DNA of 9,604 nt from Pseudomonadales bacterium (GCA_013215025.1 JABSRR010000016.1:1-9604), one strand, 5' to 3'. Positions 1-9,480 are shown, numbered from the stretch's first letter. A program made the numbers and translations. The notes: generated by a model not told the origin, from the sequence alone.

Positions 1-255
<255 letters not shown>

Positions 256-303
256 TCACGGCTAGCCTCGCTTGCGACATTAGAAGACTGGTAAGGAATA
301 TCT

Positions 304-2421
<2,118 letters not shown>

Positions 2422-2422
2422 C

Positions 2423-2448
2423 TTTTAACTTAACGCGTTAAATTAAAG
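2423..2448 (+). promoter_or_regulatory. Inverted repeat in the fusA-tuf spacer overlapping the tuf Shine-Dalgarno
   Basis: The 38-base spacer contains a perfect 12-base palindrome TTAACGCGTTAA (2430-2441). After one C/A mismatch it extends outward by six more pairs (2423-2428 with 2443-2448, including one G-U). The outer 3' arm reaches into the AAAGAGGA ribosome-binding site of tuf (2445-2452). As RNA this is a mostly A-U hairpin with a CGCG loop that could cover part of the binding site. As DNA it could be an operator. No function is shown by sequence alone. Confidence 0.4.
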
Positions 2449-2459
2449 AGGAACTAAAA

Positions 2460-3683
2460 GTGGCTAAAGAAGCTTTTGAACGTAATCTCCCCCACGTCAA
2501 CGTGGGTACTATCGGTCACGTTGACCACGGTAAAACTACTTTGACTGCTGCACTTACTCGTGTATGTGCAGAAGTATTTGGTGGTGAAGCTGTTGCATTT
2601 GACGGTATCGACAATGCTCCTGAAGAGCGTGAGCGTGGTATTACTATCGCGACTTCTCACGTTGAATATGAGTCAAATACACGTCACTACGCACACGTAG
2701 ACTGCCCAGGGCACGCCGATTATGTTAAAAACATGATCACTGGTGCTGCGCAAATGGACGGTGCTATCTTAGTATGTGGTGCAACTGACGGCCCTATGCC
2801 TCAAACGCGTGAGCACATCCTGCTTTCACGTCAGGTTGGTGTTCCATACATCGTAGTGTTCTTAAACAAAGCTGACCTTCTTGCTGAAGATTGTGGCGGT
2901 GTTGACACTGAAGAATACGAAGAGATGAAAGAGCTAGTAGACATGGAATTACGTGATCTACTTTCTGAGTACGACTTCCCAGGCGACGATACGCCAATCA
3001 TCTGTGGTTCTGCTCTTATGGCGCTTAACGGCGAAGACGATAACGAGTTAGGTACCACTGCTGTTAAGAAGCTTGTTGAAACGCTTGATGAGTACATCCC
3101 TGAGCCAGAGCGTGCTATCGATCAGCCATTCCTTCTTCCTGTTGAAGATGTATTCTCTATCCAAGGCCGTGGTACTGTTGTAACAGGTCGTGTTGAGCGT
3201 GGTATCATCAAAGTTGGTGAAGAAATCGAAATCGTTGGTGTTAAAGAGACTGCTACTACTACCTGTACTGGTGTTGAAATGTTCCGTAAAATGCTTGACG
3301 AAGGCCGTGCTGGTGAAAACGTTGGTGTTCTTTTACGTGGTACTAAGCGTGAAGAAGTTGAGCGTGGTCAAGTATTGGCAGCTCCAGGTTCTATCACTCC
3401 ACACACTAAGTTCGAAGGTGAAGTATACGTACTAACCAAAGAAGAAGGCGGTCGTCACACACCTTTCTTTAAAGGTTACCGTCCACAGTTCTACTTCCGT
3501 ACAACTGACATCACTGGTGCTTGTGAGCTTCCAGAAGGTACTGAAATGGTTATGCCAGGCGACAACATCAAGATGGATGTTACGCTTATCAACCCAATCG
3601 CGATGGATGAAGGCTTACGCTTCGCTATCCGTGAAGGTGGCCGTACCGTTGGTGCTGGTGTTGTATCTAAAATCATCGAATAA
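2460..3683 (+). CDS. tuf: Elongation factor Tu
   Basis: EF-Tu carries aminoacyl-tRNA to the ribosomal A site as a GTP complex. G1 GHVDHGKT is at residues 19-26, RGITI at 59-63, DCPGHADY at 81-88 (catalytic His85) and NKAD at 136-139. The beta-barrel domains follow, with [43 protein letters not shown] and the ending [15 protein letters not shown]. The start is GTG at 2460 behind a strong AAAGAGGA site (2445-2452). At 407 residues it is about 13 longer than E. coli EF-Tu, by my memory of that sequence. About 10 extra residues follow NKAD (near 142-152) and about 3 lie near 190. The switch I-proximal Lys that E. coli methylates (Lys56, initiator Met not counted) is Arg57 here. Codon choice is extremely biased toward a few codons, as expected for one of the most abundant proteins. 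It is the last gene of the str operon, followed by a terminator. Confidence 0.99.
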   Translation: MAKEAFERNLPHVNVGTIGHVDHGKTTLTAALTRVCAEVFGGEAVAFDGIDNAPEERERGITIATSHVEYESNTRHYAHVDCPGHADYVKNMITGAAQMDGAILVCGATDGPMPQTREHILLSRQVGVPYIVVFLNKADLLAEDCGGVDTEEYEEMKELVDMELRDLLSEYDFPGDDTPIICGSALMALNGEDDNELGTTAVKKLVETLDEYIPEPERAIDQPFLLPVEDVFSIQGRGTVVTGRVERGIIKVGEEIEIVGVKETATTTCTGVEMFRKMLDEGRAGENVGVLLRGTKREEVERGQVLAAPGSITPHTKFEGEVYVLTKEEGGRHTPFFKGYRPQFYFRTTDITGACELPEGTEMVMPGDNIKMDVTLINPIAMDEGLRFAIREGGRTVGAGVVSKIIE

Positions 3684-3708
3684 TATCGATCGATTTAAAG
3701 GTATAGAG

Positions 3709-3737
3709 AAAGGTCGCGAAAGCGGCCTTTTTTGTTT
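3709..3737 (+). terminator. Intrinsic terminator after tuf
   Basis: A nine-pair stem (3709-3717 with 3722-3730, one G-U) closes a GAAA tetraloop (3718-3721). It is followed at once by a T run, 3728-3733, then GTTT. The stem core is GGTCGC/GCGGCC. It lies 26 bases after the tuf stop codon. This is a textbook Rho-independent terminator and marks the end of the str operon, so the S10 genes need their own promoter. Confidence 0.93.
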
Positions 3738-3893
3738 CTGTAGCAAGCGTCCGGCATTCTCTGTATCAGCAATGAACTAAAATCACTAATCTCGGTCAAT
3801 TAACTGATTGATGACGAAATACAAGCCTGGCCAAGGTTTGTTTTATGCTAGATGTCGGCTCAAATATTGGGATGTATGATCACGTGGCGCATG
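3738..3893. other. Non-coding stretch between the tuf terminator and the rpsJ promoter
   Basis: This is part of a 339-base gap between tuf and rpsJ. I find no gene with a ribosome-binding site, no tRNA, no strong hairpin and no second convincing promoter. Short open frames exist (for example 3845-3922 and 3852-3899), but they lack Shine-Dalgarno sequences and are very short. Several six-base palindromes cluster near 3876-3896 (TGATCA, CACGTG, GCATGC) without an obvious larger pattern. Upstream regulatory sites for the rpsJ promoter could lie here, but I cannot name any. Confidence 0.6.
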
Positions 3894-3896
3894 CTG

Positions 3897-3957
3897 TAAA
3901 TAAAAATCGCAATAGTGGTTGACGCAGGTTGGTGAAGTCGATAATATTCGCGCTCCC
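3897..3957 (+). promoter_or_regulatory. Sigma70-type promoter of the S10 operon
   Basis: The -35 box TTGACG (3919-3924) and the -10 box TAATAT (3942-3947) are separated by exactly 17 bases. An A-rich tract TAAATAAAAAT (3897-3907) sits where an UP element would contact the RNA polymerase alpha subunits. The discriminator after the -10 box is TCGCGCT, rich in G and C, and transcription should begin near 3954-3956 in CTCCC. GC-rich discriminators are typical of rRNA and r-protein promoters that ppGpp and DksA shut down on starvation, so stringent control is the inference. It lies about 70 bases upstream of rpsJ and just downstream of the str-operon terminator. Confidence 0.85.
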
Positions 3958-4001
3958 ATTTTGCCCCGCACAATAAAATGTCAGCGGTAAAAGGTTCTTA
4001 A

Positions 4002-4334
<333 letters not shown>

Positions 4335-4352
4335 GCAGTCGCTTGGCGTAAG

Positions 4353-4382
4353 TTGGAGTTGGAAGTTTTTTCTAACTATAAA
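4353..4382 (+). promoter_or_regulatory. Weak candidate internal promoter between rpsJ and rplC
   Basis: TTGGAG (4353-4358) and TATAAA (4377-4382) are separated by 18 bases that include a six-T run (4366-4371). The -10 box matches the consensus at five of six positions, but the -35 box at only three. A start about seven bases downstream, near 4389-4391, would yield a transcript beginning almost exactly at the structured leader. The stretch may equally be an A/T-rich linker with no promoter function. Confidence 0.3.
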
Positions 4383-4391
4383 AATTAAAGG

Positions 4392-4468
4392 TTCCCATCA
4401 AGATTGATGGAAGTCGTGGGTAACGCTCGAAAGGGCGGCCATAGAGGGTAAGCCCCGTACACATGAGG
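4392..4468 (+). promoter_or_regulatory. Candidate r-protein autoregulatory leader: mimic of 23S rRNA H19/H20 (likely L4 target) upstream of rplC
   Basis: A hairpin comes first: TTCC-CATCA pairing with TGATGGAA (4392-4400 with 4405-4412, one bulged C). Then 4416-4462 copies 23S rRNA domain I, about E. coli nucleotides 295-343. GUG (4416-4418) pairs with CAC (4460-4462). An H19-like stem CGCUC/GGGCG (4424-4428 with 4433-4437) closes a GAAA tetraloop. An H20-like stem GGG/CCC (4446-4448 with 4453-4455) is flanked by GGCCATAGA and CCGTACACA, both rRNA-like letter for letter. By hand alignment to the remembered E. coli sequence, about 37 of 45 aligned bases agree, and the H19 differences are swapped base pairs that keep the stem. 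The rplC Shine-Dalgarno GAGG (4465-4468) starts two bases later. This rRNA region binds L4 and L24, and rplD is the second gene downstream. Repression by L4 is inferred. Confidence 0.82.
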
Positions 4469-4476
4469 TTTGAGAG

Positions 4477-5112
4477 ATGACTATTGGTTTAGTCGGCCGC
4501 AAATGCGGTATGACTCGCATATTTACAGAAGATGGAGCATCGGTTCCCGTTACTGTTGTTGAAGTAGCGCCGAACAAGGTGACTCAGGTTAAGACTGTCG
4601 ACACAGACGGTTATTCTGCCATTCAAGTTACTCAAGGTGCTAAGAAAGCATCTCGCGTCAATAAAGCCGAAGCAGGTCACTTTGCTAAAGCAGGTGTTGA
4701 AGCGGGTGTTGGCCTTTGGGAATTCCGCACAGAAAACACAGAGCAAGCCTTTGAAGTTGGCCAAGAGCTGACAGTTGCCTTGTTTGAAGCTGGTCAGGCT
4801 GTCGATGTTACAGGTCAGTCTAAAGGTAAAGGTTTTCAAGGTGGTGTGAAGCGTTGGAATTTTAAAACACAAGACGCTACTCACGGTAACTCACTTGCGC
4901 ACCGCGCGCCTGGCTCTATTGGTCAATGTCAAACACCTGGTCGTGTTTGGAAAGGCAAGAAAATGGCCGGTCACATGGGTGCCGAACAAGTCACTACGCA
5001 GAACCTAGAAGTTGTGCGTGTTGATGCAGATACAAATGTCATCCTAATCAAGGGTGCTGTTCCTGGAGCGGCTGGCGCAGAAGTTGTTGTGCGTCCTGCT
5101 GTGAAAGCCTAA
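4477..5112 (+). CDS. rplC: 50S ribosomal protein L3
   Basis: L3 is an early-assembly 50S protein that binds near the 3' end of 23S rRNA and reaches toward the peptidyl transferase centre. The 211-residue protein begins [16 protein letters not shown]. It carries the [15 protein letters not shown] segment (115-129) and the loop [20 protein letters not shown] (136-155). Gln152 corresponds to the glutamine that PrmB methylates in E. coli (Gln150). The start is ATG 4477 with GAGG at 4465-4468. The spacer before this gene holds an apparent copy of a 23S rRNA protein-binding domain that ends directly at the ribosome-binding site. Initiation of rplC is therefore the most likely step to be controlled, with the following genes affected through close spacing. 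It is followed after 11 bases by rplD. Confidence 0.99.
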   Translation: MTIGLVGRKCGMTRIFTEDGASVPVTVVEVAPNKVTQVKTVDTDGYSAIQVTQGAKKASRVNKAEAGHFAKAGVEAGVGLWEFRTENTEQAFEVGQELTVALFEAGQAVDVTGQSKGKGFQGGVKRWNFKTQDATHGNSLAHRAPGSIGQCQTPGRVWKGKKMAGHMGAEQVTTQNLEVVRVDADTNVILIKGAVPGAAGAEVVVRPAVKA

Positions 5113-5123
5113 GGGGAATACTG

Positions 5124-5741
5124 ATGGAATTAAGCATTGTTGCTCCTGGTAATTCGTCGGCTGGAACTGTAGAAGTTTCAGAGAAGGCGTTTGCTAGGGA
5201 CTATAACGAAGATTTAGTGCATCAAGTTGTTACAGCTTATATGGCTGGCGGCCGTCAAGGCACTAAAGCACAGAAGAATCGCGCAGCAGTAAGCGGTGGT
5301 GGTAAGAAGCCATGGCGCCAAAAAGGTACTGGCCGTGCACGTGCGGGTACTATTCGCAGCCCAATCTGGGTTGGCGGTGGTCGCGCTTTTGCTGCAAGTC
5401 CGCGTAACTTTGAGCAAAAAGTTAACAAGAAAATGTACCGTGCTGCAATGTGTAGCATCGTGTCTGAGCTTGCTCGTCAAGAGCGCTTAGTGGTGGTTGA
5501 AGACTTAAATGTTGCCGAGCCAAAGACTAAGTTATTGGTAGCTCAGTTGGCCGAATTAAATGCGCCAAAAGCATTGTTAGTGACTGAAGAAGTGAATACC
5601 AATCTTTACTTGGCTGCTCGCAATATTCCGAATGTTGATTCGGTTGATGTGCAAGCGGTTGATCCAGTAAGCCTGGTAAGCTTTGAAAAAGTCGTGGTGA
5701 CCGTTGCGGCACTGAAAAAGCTTGAGGAGTCATTAGCATGA
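5124..5741 (+). CDS. rplD: 50S ribosomal protein L4
   Basis: L4 is a primary 23S rRNA binder whose extended loop lines the polypeptide exit tunnel. In E. coli it also represses its own S10 operon, both in transcription and translation. The 205-residue protein begins MELSIVAPG. It shows the tunnel loop near residues 44-76 ([31 protein letters not shown]), including the lysine region around 62 where macrolide resistance changes occur in E. coli. A Rossmann-like globular part follows. Shine-Dalgarno AAGGGG (5111-5116) overlaps the end of rplC. Its last four bases overlap the rplW start (ATGA at 5738-5741), implying translational coupling. The rRNA-like structure ahead of rplC resembles the L4 site on 23S rRNA, so L4 is the best candidate effector there. 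Confidence 0.99.
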   Translation: MELSIVAPGNSSAGTVEVSEKAFARDYNEDLVHQVVTAYMAGGRQGTKAQKNRAAVSGGGKKPWRQKGTGRARAGTIRSPIWVGGGRAFAASPRNFEQKVNKKMYRAAMCSIVSELARQERLVVVEDLNVAEPKTKLLVAQLAELNAPKALLVTEEVNTNLYLAARNIPNVDSVDVQAVDPVSLVSFEKVVVTVAALKKLEESLA

Positions 5742-6031
5742 ACCCAGAGCGTATTTATACAACTTTATTAGGTCCACACCTTTCAGAGAAGGCAGCGATT
5801 GCAGCAGAAGCTAATCAGTTTGTCTTTAAAGTGGCAATCGATGCTAACAAGTTGGAAGTGAAGAAGGCCGTTGAAAAACTGTTTAACGTTAAAGTTGAAG
5901 CAGTCAGAATCGTCAAGACTAAAGGCAAGGTGAAGCGTAACCGTTTTGGTTTAGCTAAGCGCAGCGATGCTAAAAAAGCTATCGTGCGTCTTGCAGCTGG
6001 TCACGAAATTGATTTTAGTGTAGCGGAGTAA
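5738..6031 (+). CDS. rplW: 50S ribosomal protein L23
   Basis: L23 sits at the mouth of the exit tunnel and is the docking site for trigger factor and the signal recognition particle. The 97-residue protein has the conserved GPHLSEKA motif. Glu17 matches the E. coli Glu18 that contacts trigger factor. The [25 protein letters not shown] segment forms the core and the tunnel-facing loop. Shine-Dalgarno GAGGAG (5724-5729) lies inside the end of rplD, and the ATG overlaps the rplD stop codon as ATGA, so translation is probably coupled to L4. The stop is directly followed by the rplB ribosome-binding site. Confidence 0.98.
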   Translation: MNPERIYTTLLGPHLSEKAAIAAEANQFVFKVAIDANKLEVKKAVEKLFNVKVEAVRIVKTKGKVKRNRFGLAKRSDAKKAIVRLAAGHEIDFSVAE

Positions 6032-6041
6032 GGAGCGAATC

Positions 6042-6869
6042 ATGGCAATTGTAAAAGCTAAACCAACGTCTCCGGGTCGTCGCTTTGTTGTAAGCGTTAA
6101 GCATGATGACTTACATAAAGGCGCACCTTATAAGCCGTTACTCGAGAAAAAGTCGAAGTCAGGTGGCCGTAATAATAATGGCCGTATCACCACGCGTCAT
6201 ATTGGTGGTGGTCATAAGCAGCACTACCGTGTGATTGACTTTAAACGAAATAAAGATGGCATTCCTGCGGTTATTGAGCGTCTTGAGTACGATCCTAACC
6301 GTACCGCGAATATCGCACTTGTACTTTATAAAGATGGTGAGCGTCGCTACATCATTGCGCCAAAAGGCGTTAAAGCAGGTGATGAAATCGTATCGGGTGT
6401 CAGTGCGCCAATTAAACCTGGTAACACCTTGCCACTACGTAATGTGCCTGTTGGTTCAGTAGTGCACTGCGTTGAGCTTAAGCCGGGTAAGGGCGCTCAG
6501 TTGGCTCGCTCTGCGGGTACATCTGCTCAGCTAGTCGCACGTGAAGGTCAGCATGCTACATTGCGTCTTCGCTCTGGCGAAATGCGTAAGGTTTTGGTTG
6601 AGTGTCGCGCAACCTTGGGTGAAGTGTCTAACAGTGAGCATAACTTGCGCTCATTGGGTAAAGCCGGTGCTAGCCGCTGGCGTGGTGTCCGTCCAACCGT
6701 TCGTGGTGTTGCGATGAACCCAGTTGATCACCCGCATGGTGGTGGTGAAGGTCGTACTTCTGGTGGTCGTCACCCAGTATCACCTTGGGGTACCCCGACT
6801 AAGGGTTACAAAACACGTAAGAACAAGCGTACCAATAAGCTTATTGTACGCCGTCGCGGATCTAAGTAA
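6042..6869 (+). CDS. rplB: 50S ribosomal protein L2
   Basis: L2 is a large 23S rRNA-binding protein needed for subunit joining (bridge B7b) and for assembly of the peptidyl transferase centre. The 275-residue protein begins [17 protein letters not shown]. It contains [21 protein letters not shown], an SH3-like barrel and OB-fold core, and the signature [15 protein letters not shown]. His230 corresponds to the conserved E. coli His229. The C-terminal tail is basic and ends [10 protein letters not shown]. The start is ATG 6042 with AAGGAG at 6030-6035, which overlaps the rplW stop codon. No unusual substitutions are visible. rpsS follows after 12 bases. Confidence 0.99.
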   Translation: MAIVKAKPTSPGRRFVVSVKHDDLHKGAPYKPLLEKKSKSGGRNNNGRITTRHIGGGHKQHYRVIDFKRNKDGIPAVIERLEYDPNRTANIALVLYKDGERRYIIAPKGVKAGDEIVSGVSAPIKPGNTLPLRNVPVGSVVHCVELKPGKGAQLARSAGTSAQLVAREGQHATLRLRSGEMRKVLVECRATLGEVSNSEHNLRSLGKAGASRWRGVRPTVRGVAMNPVDHPHGGGEGRTSGGRHPVSPWGTPTKGYKTRKNKRTNKLIVRRRGSK

Positions 6870-6881
6870 GAGGATTAAGAC

Positions 6882-7157
6882 GTGCCACGTTCATTGAAAA
6901 AAGGTCCATTTATTGATCTTCACCTATTGAAGAAAGTTGAGACCGCTATAGACAGTAATGATAAGCGTCCAATCAAAACTTGGTCGCGCCGTTCGGTAAT
7001 TTTTCCGAATATGGTTGGTTTAACTATTGCAGTACATAACGGCCGTCAACATGTGCCGGTATATGTGACTGAAGATATGGTTGGCCATAAGTTGGGTGAA
7101 TTCGCAGCTACACGTACCTACAAAGGTCACGTTGCGGACAAGAAGGCTAAGCGCTAA
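6882..7157 (+). CDS. rpsS: 30S ribosomal protein S19
   Basis: S19 binds 16S rRNA in the 30S head with S13 and forms an intersubunit bridge near the A site. The 91-residue protein begins [19 protein letters not shown]. It contains [22 protein letters not shown] and the signature [20 protein letters not shown], ending in the basic DKKAKR. The start codon is GTG at 6882, confirmed by the canonical N-terminus and by AGAGGA at 6869-6874. It has the standard position between rplB and rplV. Confidence 0.98.
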   Translation: MPRSLKKGPFIDLHLLKKVETAIDSNDKRPIKTWSRRSVIFPNMVGLTIAVHNGRQHVPVYVTEDMVGHKLGEFAATRTYKGHVADKKAKR

Positions 7158-7182
7158 GCGCTGTTGGTGAGAGGTTTTTAAG

Positions 7183-7518
7183 ATGGAAGTATCTGCAAAA
7201 CTTAAAGGTGCCAATATCTCTGCACAAAAAGCGCGCTTAGTTGCTGACCAAGTTCGCGGTAAAGGTGTTGAAGAAGCGCTTGAGCTTCTAACCTTTAGCA
7301 ATAAAAAAGCAGCAGTATTGGTTAAAAAGGTGTTGAACTCTGCGATTGCAAACGCTGAGCACAACGAGGGTGCTGATATTGACGAGTTAACCGTGTCAAC
7401 AATATTTGTTGATGAGGGTTTAACGATGAAGCGTATTCGTCCACGTGCAAAAGGCCGTGCAGACAGAATTTTAAAGCGCACATGTCATATCACAGTAAAA
7501 GTCGCAGACGGCGAATAA
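7183..7518 (+). CDS. rplV: 50S ribosomal protein L22
   Basis: L22 spans the 50S subunit and its long beta hairpin lines the exit tunnel opposite L4. The 111-residue protein begins [26 protein letters not shown], the usual N-terminal helix. The hairpin tip is at [18 protein letters not shown]. Met82-Lys83-Arg84 match the E. coli MKR triplet whose deletion gives erythromycin resistance, and it is intact here. Start ATG 7183 has GAGAGG at 7169-7174. The gene is followed after 15 bases by rpsC. Confidence 0.98.
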   Translation: MEVSAKLKGANISAQKARLVADQVRGKGVEEALELLTFSNKKAAVLVKKVLNSAIANAEHNEGADIDELTVSTIFVDEGLTMKRIRPRAKGRADRILKRTCHITVKVADGE

Positions 7519-7533
7519 TCAGGAGTTCATAAG

Positions 7534-8199
7534 ATGGGTCAGAAAGTACATCCTATCGGTATCCGACTCGGTATTGTTAAAGATCACAATTCAGTTTGGT
7601 ACGCCGATAGTAAAACGTTCGCTGACAAGCTAGTGAGCGATTTAGAAGTTCGCAGTTATGTTGAGAAAAAATTAGAGCATGCCTCAGTAAGCCGCGTTGT
7701 TATTGAGCGCCCTGCAAATACTGCGCGCATCACCATTCACACCGCTCGTCCTGGTGTGGTTATTGGTAAGAAAGGTGAAGATGTTGAAAAACTTCGCGCT
7801 GATCTTTCTAAGAAAATGGGCGTTGCTGTTCATATTAATATTGAAGAAATTCGTAAGCCAGACCTTGATGCGAAGTTAGTTGCACAAGGTGTTGCGAGTC
7901 AGCTTGAGCGTCGTGTTATGTTCCGTCGTGCGATGAAGCGCGCAGTACAAAACGCCATGCGTCAAGGTGCTGAAGGTATTAAGATTCAGCTGGGTGGTCG
8001 TTTAGGCGGCGCCGAGATTGCTCGCTCTGAATGGTATCGTGAAGGTCGTGTTCCGCTTCACACCTTACGCGCCGATATCGATTATTCAACTTATGAAGCT
8101 CATACTACCTACGGCGTAATTGGTATTAAAGTATGGATCTTCAAAGGTGAAGTCATTGGTGGTCAAGAGACGCCAGCGGCTAAGCCAAAAAAGAAGTAA
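7534..8199 (+). CDS. rpsC: 30S ribosomal protein S3
   Basis: S3 lies at the mRNA entry pore of the 30S subunit and contributes to mRNA unwinding with S4 and S5. The 221-residue protein begins [15 protein letters not shown] type II KH domain shows the GKKG loop at 78-81 ([15 protein letters not shown]). Arg131, Arg132 and Lys135, the entry-pore basic residues of E. coli S3, are conserved ([12 protein letters not shown]). The C-terminal domain contains [26 protein letters not shown]. The C-terminal tail is short and lysine-rich (PAAKPKKK), making it about a dozen residues shorter than E. coli S3, a normal variation. AGGAG at 7521-7525 serves the ATG. Confidence 0.99.
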   Translation: MGQKVHPIGIRLGIVKDHNSVWYADSKTFADKLVSDLEVRSYVEKKLEHASVSRVVIERPANTARITIHTARPGVVIGKKGEDVEKLRADLSKKMGVAVHINIEEIRKPDLDAKLVAQGVASQLERRVMFRRAMKRAVQNAMRQGAEGIKIQLGGRLGGAEIARSEWYREGRVPLHTLRADIDYSTYEAHTTYGVIGIKVWIFKGEVIGGQETPAAKPKKK

Positions 8200-8213
8200 G
8201 GTGGTAGTGAAGC

Positions 8214-8627
8214 ATGTTACAACCTAAACGTACAAAATTCCGCAAGATGATGAAAGGCCGTAACCGCGGTCTAGCGCATCGCGGTTCAACCGTTAGTTTT
8301 GGTGAGTTTGGTTTAAAAGCAACAGGCCGTGGACGCATCACAGCGCGTCAAATTGAGTCTGCTCGTCGTGCCATGACTCGTCACATCAAGCGTGGCGGTA
8401 AAATTTGGATTCGAGTTTTTCCAGACAAGCCGATTACTCAAAAGCCTCTTGAAGTTCGTCAAGGTAAAGGTAAGGGTAATGTTGAATACTGGGTGGCACA
8501 AATCCAGCCAGGTAAAATCTTGTATGAAGTACAAGGTGTTGAAGAAGAATTGGCGCGCGAAGCCTTTGCATTAGCTGCCGCAAAGATTCCTGTATCTACA
8601 ACTTTTGTTAAGCGCACGGTGATGTGA
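8214..8627 (+). CDS. rplP: 50S ribosomal protein L16
   Basis: L16 is a late-assembly protein that organises the A-site side of the 50S subunit and helps tRNA accommodation. The 137-residue protein begins [19 protein letters not shown]. It contains [22 protein letters not shown] and [20 protein letters not shown]. Arg82 matches E. coli Arg81, the residue hydroxylated by the YcfD oxygenase. The protein is one residue longer than E. coli L16, from HRGST in place of QGTD near residues 22-26. AAGGTGG (8198-8204) provides the ribosome-binding site and overlaps the rpsC stop codon. Its TGA stop overlaps the rpmC start. Confidence 0.98.
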   Translation: MLQPKRTKFRKMMKGRNRGLAHRGSTVSFGEFGLKATGRGRITARQIESARRAMTRHIKRGGKIWIRVFPDKPITQKPLEVRQGKGKGNVEYWVAQIQPGKILYEVQGVEEELAREAFALAAAKIPVSTTFVKRTVM

Positions 8628-8821
8628 TGAAAGCAGCCGAATTACGTGAAAAGTCAGTTGAAGAACTGAATGCTGAGCTTCTTAAATTGCGTGAAGAGCA
8701 ATTTAAGTTACGTATGCAACAATCAACGGGTCAACTTGGTCAAACGCACTTGCTGAAAGAAAACAAGCAAGATATTGCGCGTGTTAAAACCGTGTTGACG
8801 GCAAAACAAGCAGGTAACTAA
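8627..8821 (+). CDS. rpmC: 50S ribosomal protein L29
   Basis: L29 is a small two-helix protein beside L23 at the tunnel exit and adds to the docking surface for nascent-chain factors. The 64-residue protein begins [19 protein letters not shown] and includes [22 protein letters not shown]. The start is ATG 8627, whose A is the last base of the rplP TGA. The upstream in-frame GTG at 8624 would add one Met and is not favoured by homology. No good Shine-Dalgarno precedes it, so initiation probably depends on ribosomes finishing rplP. rpsQ begins only two bases after its stop codon. Confidence 0.97.
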   Translation: MKAAELREKSVEELNAELLKLREEQFKLRMQQSTGQLGQTHLLKENKQDIARVKTVLTAKQAGN

Positions 8822-8823
8822 GC

Positions 8824-9078
8824 ATGGGTGAGAAAAGAGTCCGTACAGCGCAAGGTCGTGTTGTTAGTAACAAGATGGATAAAACCATCACTGTGCTAGT
8901 TGAGCGCCGCGTTAAGCATCCTATTTATGGTAAGTTCATGACGCGCTCAACTAAGTTGCATGCGCATGATGAATCGAATGAGTGCAACATCGGCGATGTT
9001 GTTACTGTTCAAGAGAGTCGTCCTTTGTCTAAGTCAAAGACTTGGACGTTGACGAGTATTGATGAGCGCACGGCGTAA
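8824..9078 (+). CDS. rpsQ: 30S ribosomal protein S17
   Basis: S17 is a primary 16S rRNA binder in the 30S body with an OB fold. The 84-residue protein contains [27 protein letters not shown] and the conserved [17 protein letters not shown] segment. The start is ATG 8824, two bases after the rpmC stop. The only upstream Shine-Dalgarno-like bases are AGG at 8812-8814, which suggests coupling to rpmC. In E. coli it is the last gene of the S10 operon. Here rplN follows after 33 bases with no terminator in between. Confidence 0.98.
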   Translation: MGEKRVRTAQGRVVSNKMDKTITVLVERRVKHPIYGKFMTRSTKLHAHDESNECNIGDVVTVQESRPLSKSKTWTLTSIDERTA

Positions 9079-9111
9079 ATCGTAATAACTTATTAGTTTC
9101 AGGATTGAACC

Positions 9112-9480
9112 ATGATTCAGGCACAATCTTATCTAGATGTAGCAGATAACAGCGGTGCGCGTCGTGTGATGTGTATTAAAGTTCTTGGTGGCTCGAAGCG
9201 TCGTTATGCGCGCGTCGGCGACATCATCAAAGTAACTGTTAAAGAAGCCATTCCGCGTGGCAAAGTGAAAAAAGGTCAGGTAATGAATGCTGTTGTTGTT
9301 CGTACCAAGCAAGGCGTGCGTCGCCCTGATGGTTCGAAGATTAAATTCGACGACAATGCAGCTGTTATTTTAAATACCCAACTGGCTCCAATCGGTACGC
9401 GTATTTTCGGTCCTGTGACTCGTGAATTGCGTTCTGAGCGTTTTATGAAAATCATCTCTTTAGCGCCTGAAGTACTTTAA
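9112..9480 (+). CDS. rplN: 50S ribosomal protein L14
   Basis: L14 is on the 50S subunit interface, contacts 16S rRNA in bridge B8, and is the binding site of the silencing factor RsfS. The 122-residue protein begins [27 protein letters not shown] and contains [20 protein letters not shown] and the C-terminal [19 protein letters not shown]. This matches the family in length and sequence. AGGA at 9101-9104 precedes the ATG. In E. coli this is the first gene of the spc operon with its own promoter. I see only a poor promoter-like sequence ahead of it here, so read-through from the S10 operon is likely. Confidence 0.98.
   Translation: MIQAQSYLDVADNSGARRVMCIKVLGGSKRRYARVGDIIKVTVKEAIPRGKVKKGQVMNAVVVRTKQGVRRPDGSKIKFDDNAAVILNTQLAPIGTRIFGPVTRELRSERFMKIISLAPEVL

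Noticed and set aside
3845..3922. Short frame beginning MLDVGSNIGMYDHVAHAV, which recalls motif I of SAM-dependent methyltransferases
   Set aside because: It has only 25 codons and no ribosome-binding site. There are no further methyltransferase motifs around it, and its end overlaps the rpsJ promoter. It is most likely chance.
4341..4371. T run at 4366-4371 as an attenuator or terminator after rpsJ
   Set aside because: No stable G-C stem lies directly upstream. The only pairing (AGTTGGA with TCTAACT) spans the T run instead of preceding it.
4416..4462. The rRNA-like segment as a random insertion from an rrn operon
   Set aside because: The match stops at the natural domain boundary on both sides. 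Loops are trimmed, and stem changes relative to E. coli preserve pairing, which fits selection on structure better than a recent copied fragment.
4463..4480. Five-codon frame ATG-AGG-TTT-GAG-AGA-TGA whose stop codon overlaps the rplC start
   Set aside because: It has no Shine-Dalgarno of its own, and its ATG is in the rRNA-like 3' edge. The stop-start overlap is curious, but too little supports a leader peptide.
4489..4884. 131-codon open frame on the minus strand inside rplC
   Set aside because: It is a complementary-strand shadow of a highly conserved gene, with cysteine-rich low-plausibility protein and no ribosome-binding context.
7149..7162. Tandem AAGCGCT repeat at the end of rpsS
   Set aside because: It is two seven-base units formed by the last codons and the stop codon, too short to mean anything alone.
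7020..7481. 153-codon open frame on the minus strand across rpsS and rplV
   Set aside because: It is antisense to two recognised r-protein genes and is explained by their codon bias. Its product resembles no family I know.
9049..9088. Possible spc promoter ahead of rplN (TTGACG at 9049 or TTGATG at 9059 with TAATAA at 9083)
   Set aside because: TTGACG has no -10 box at 16 to 18 bases. The TTGATG/TAATAA pair has an 18-base spacer but a -10 box with only about half the consensus positions.
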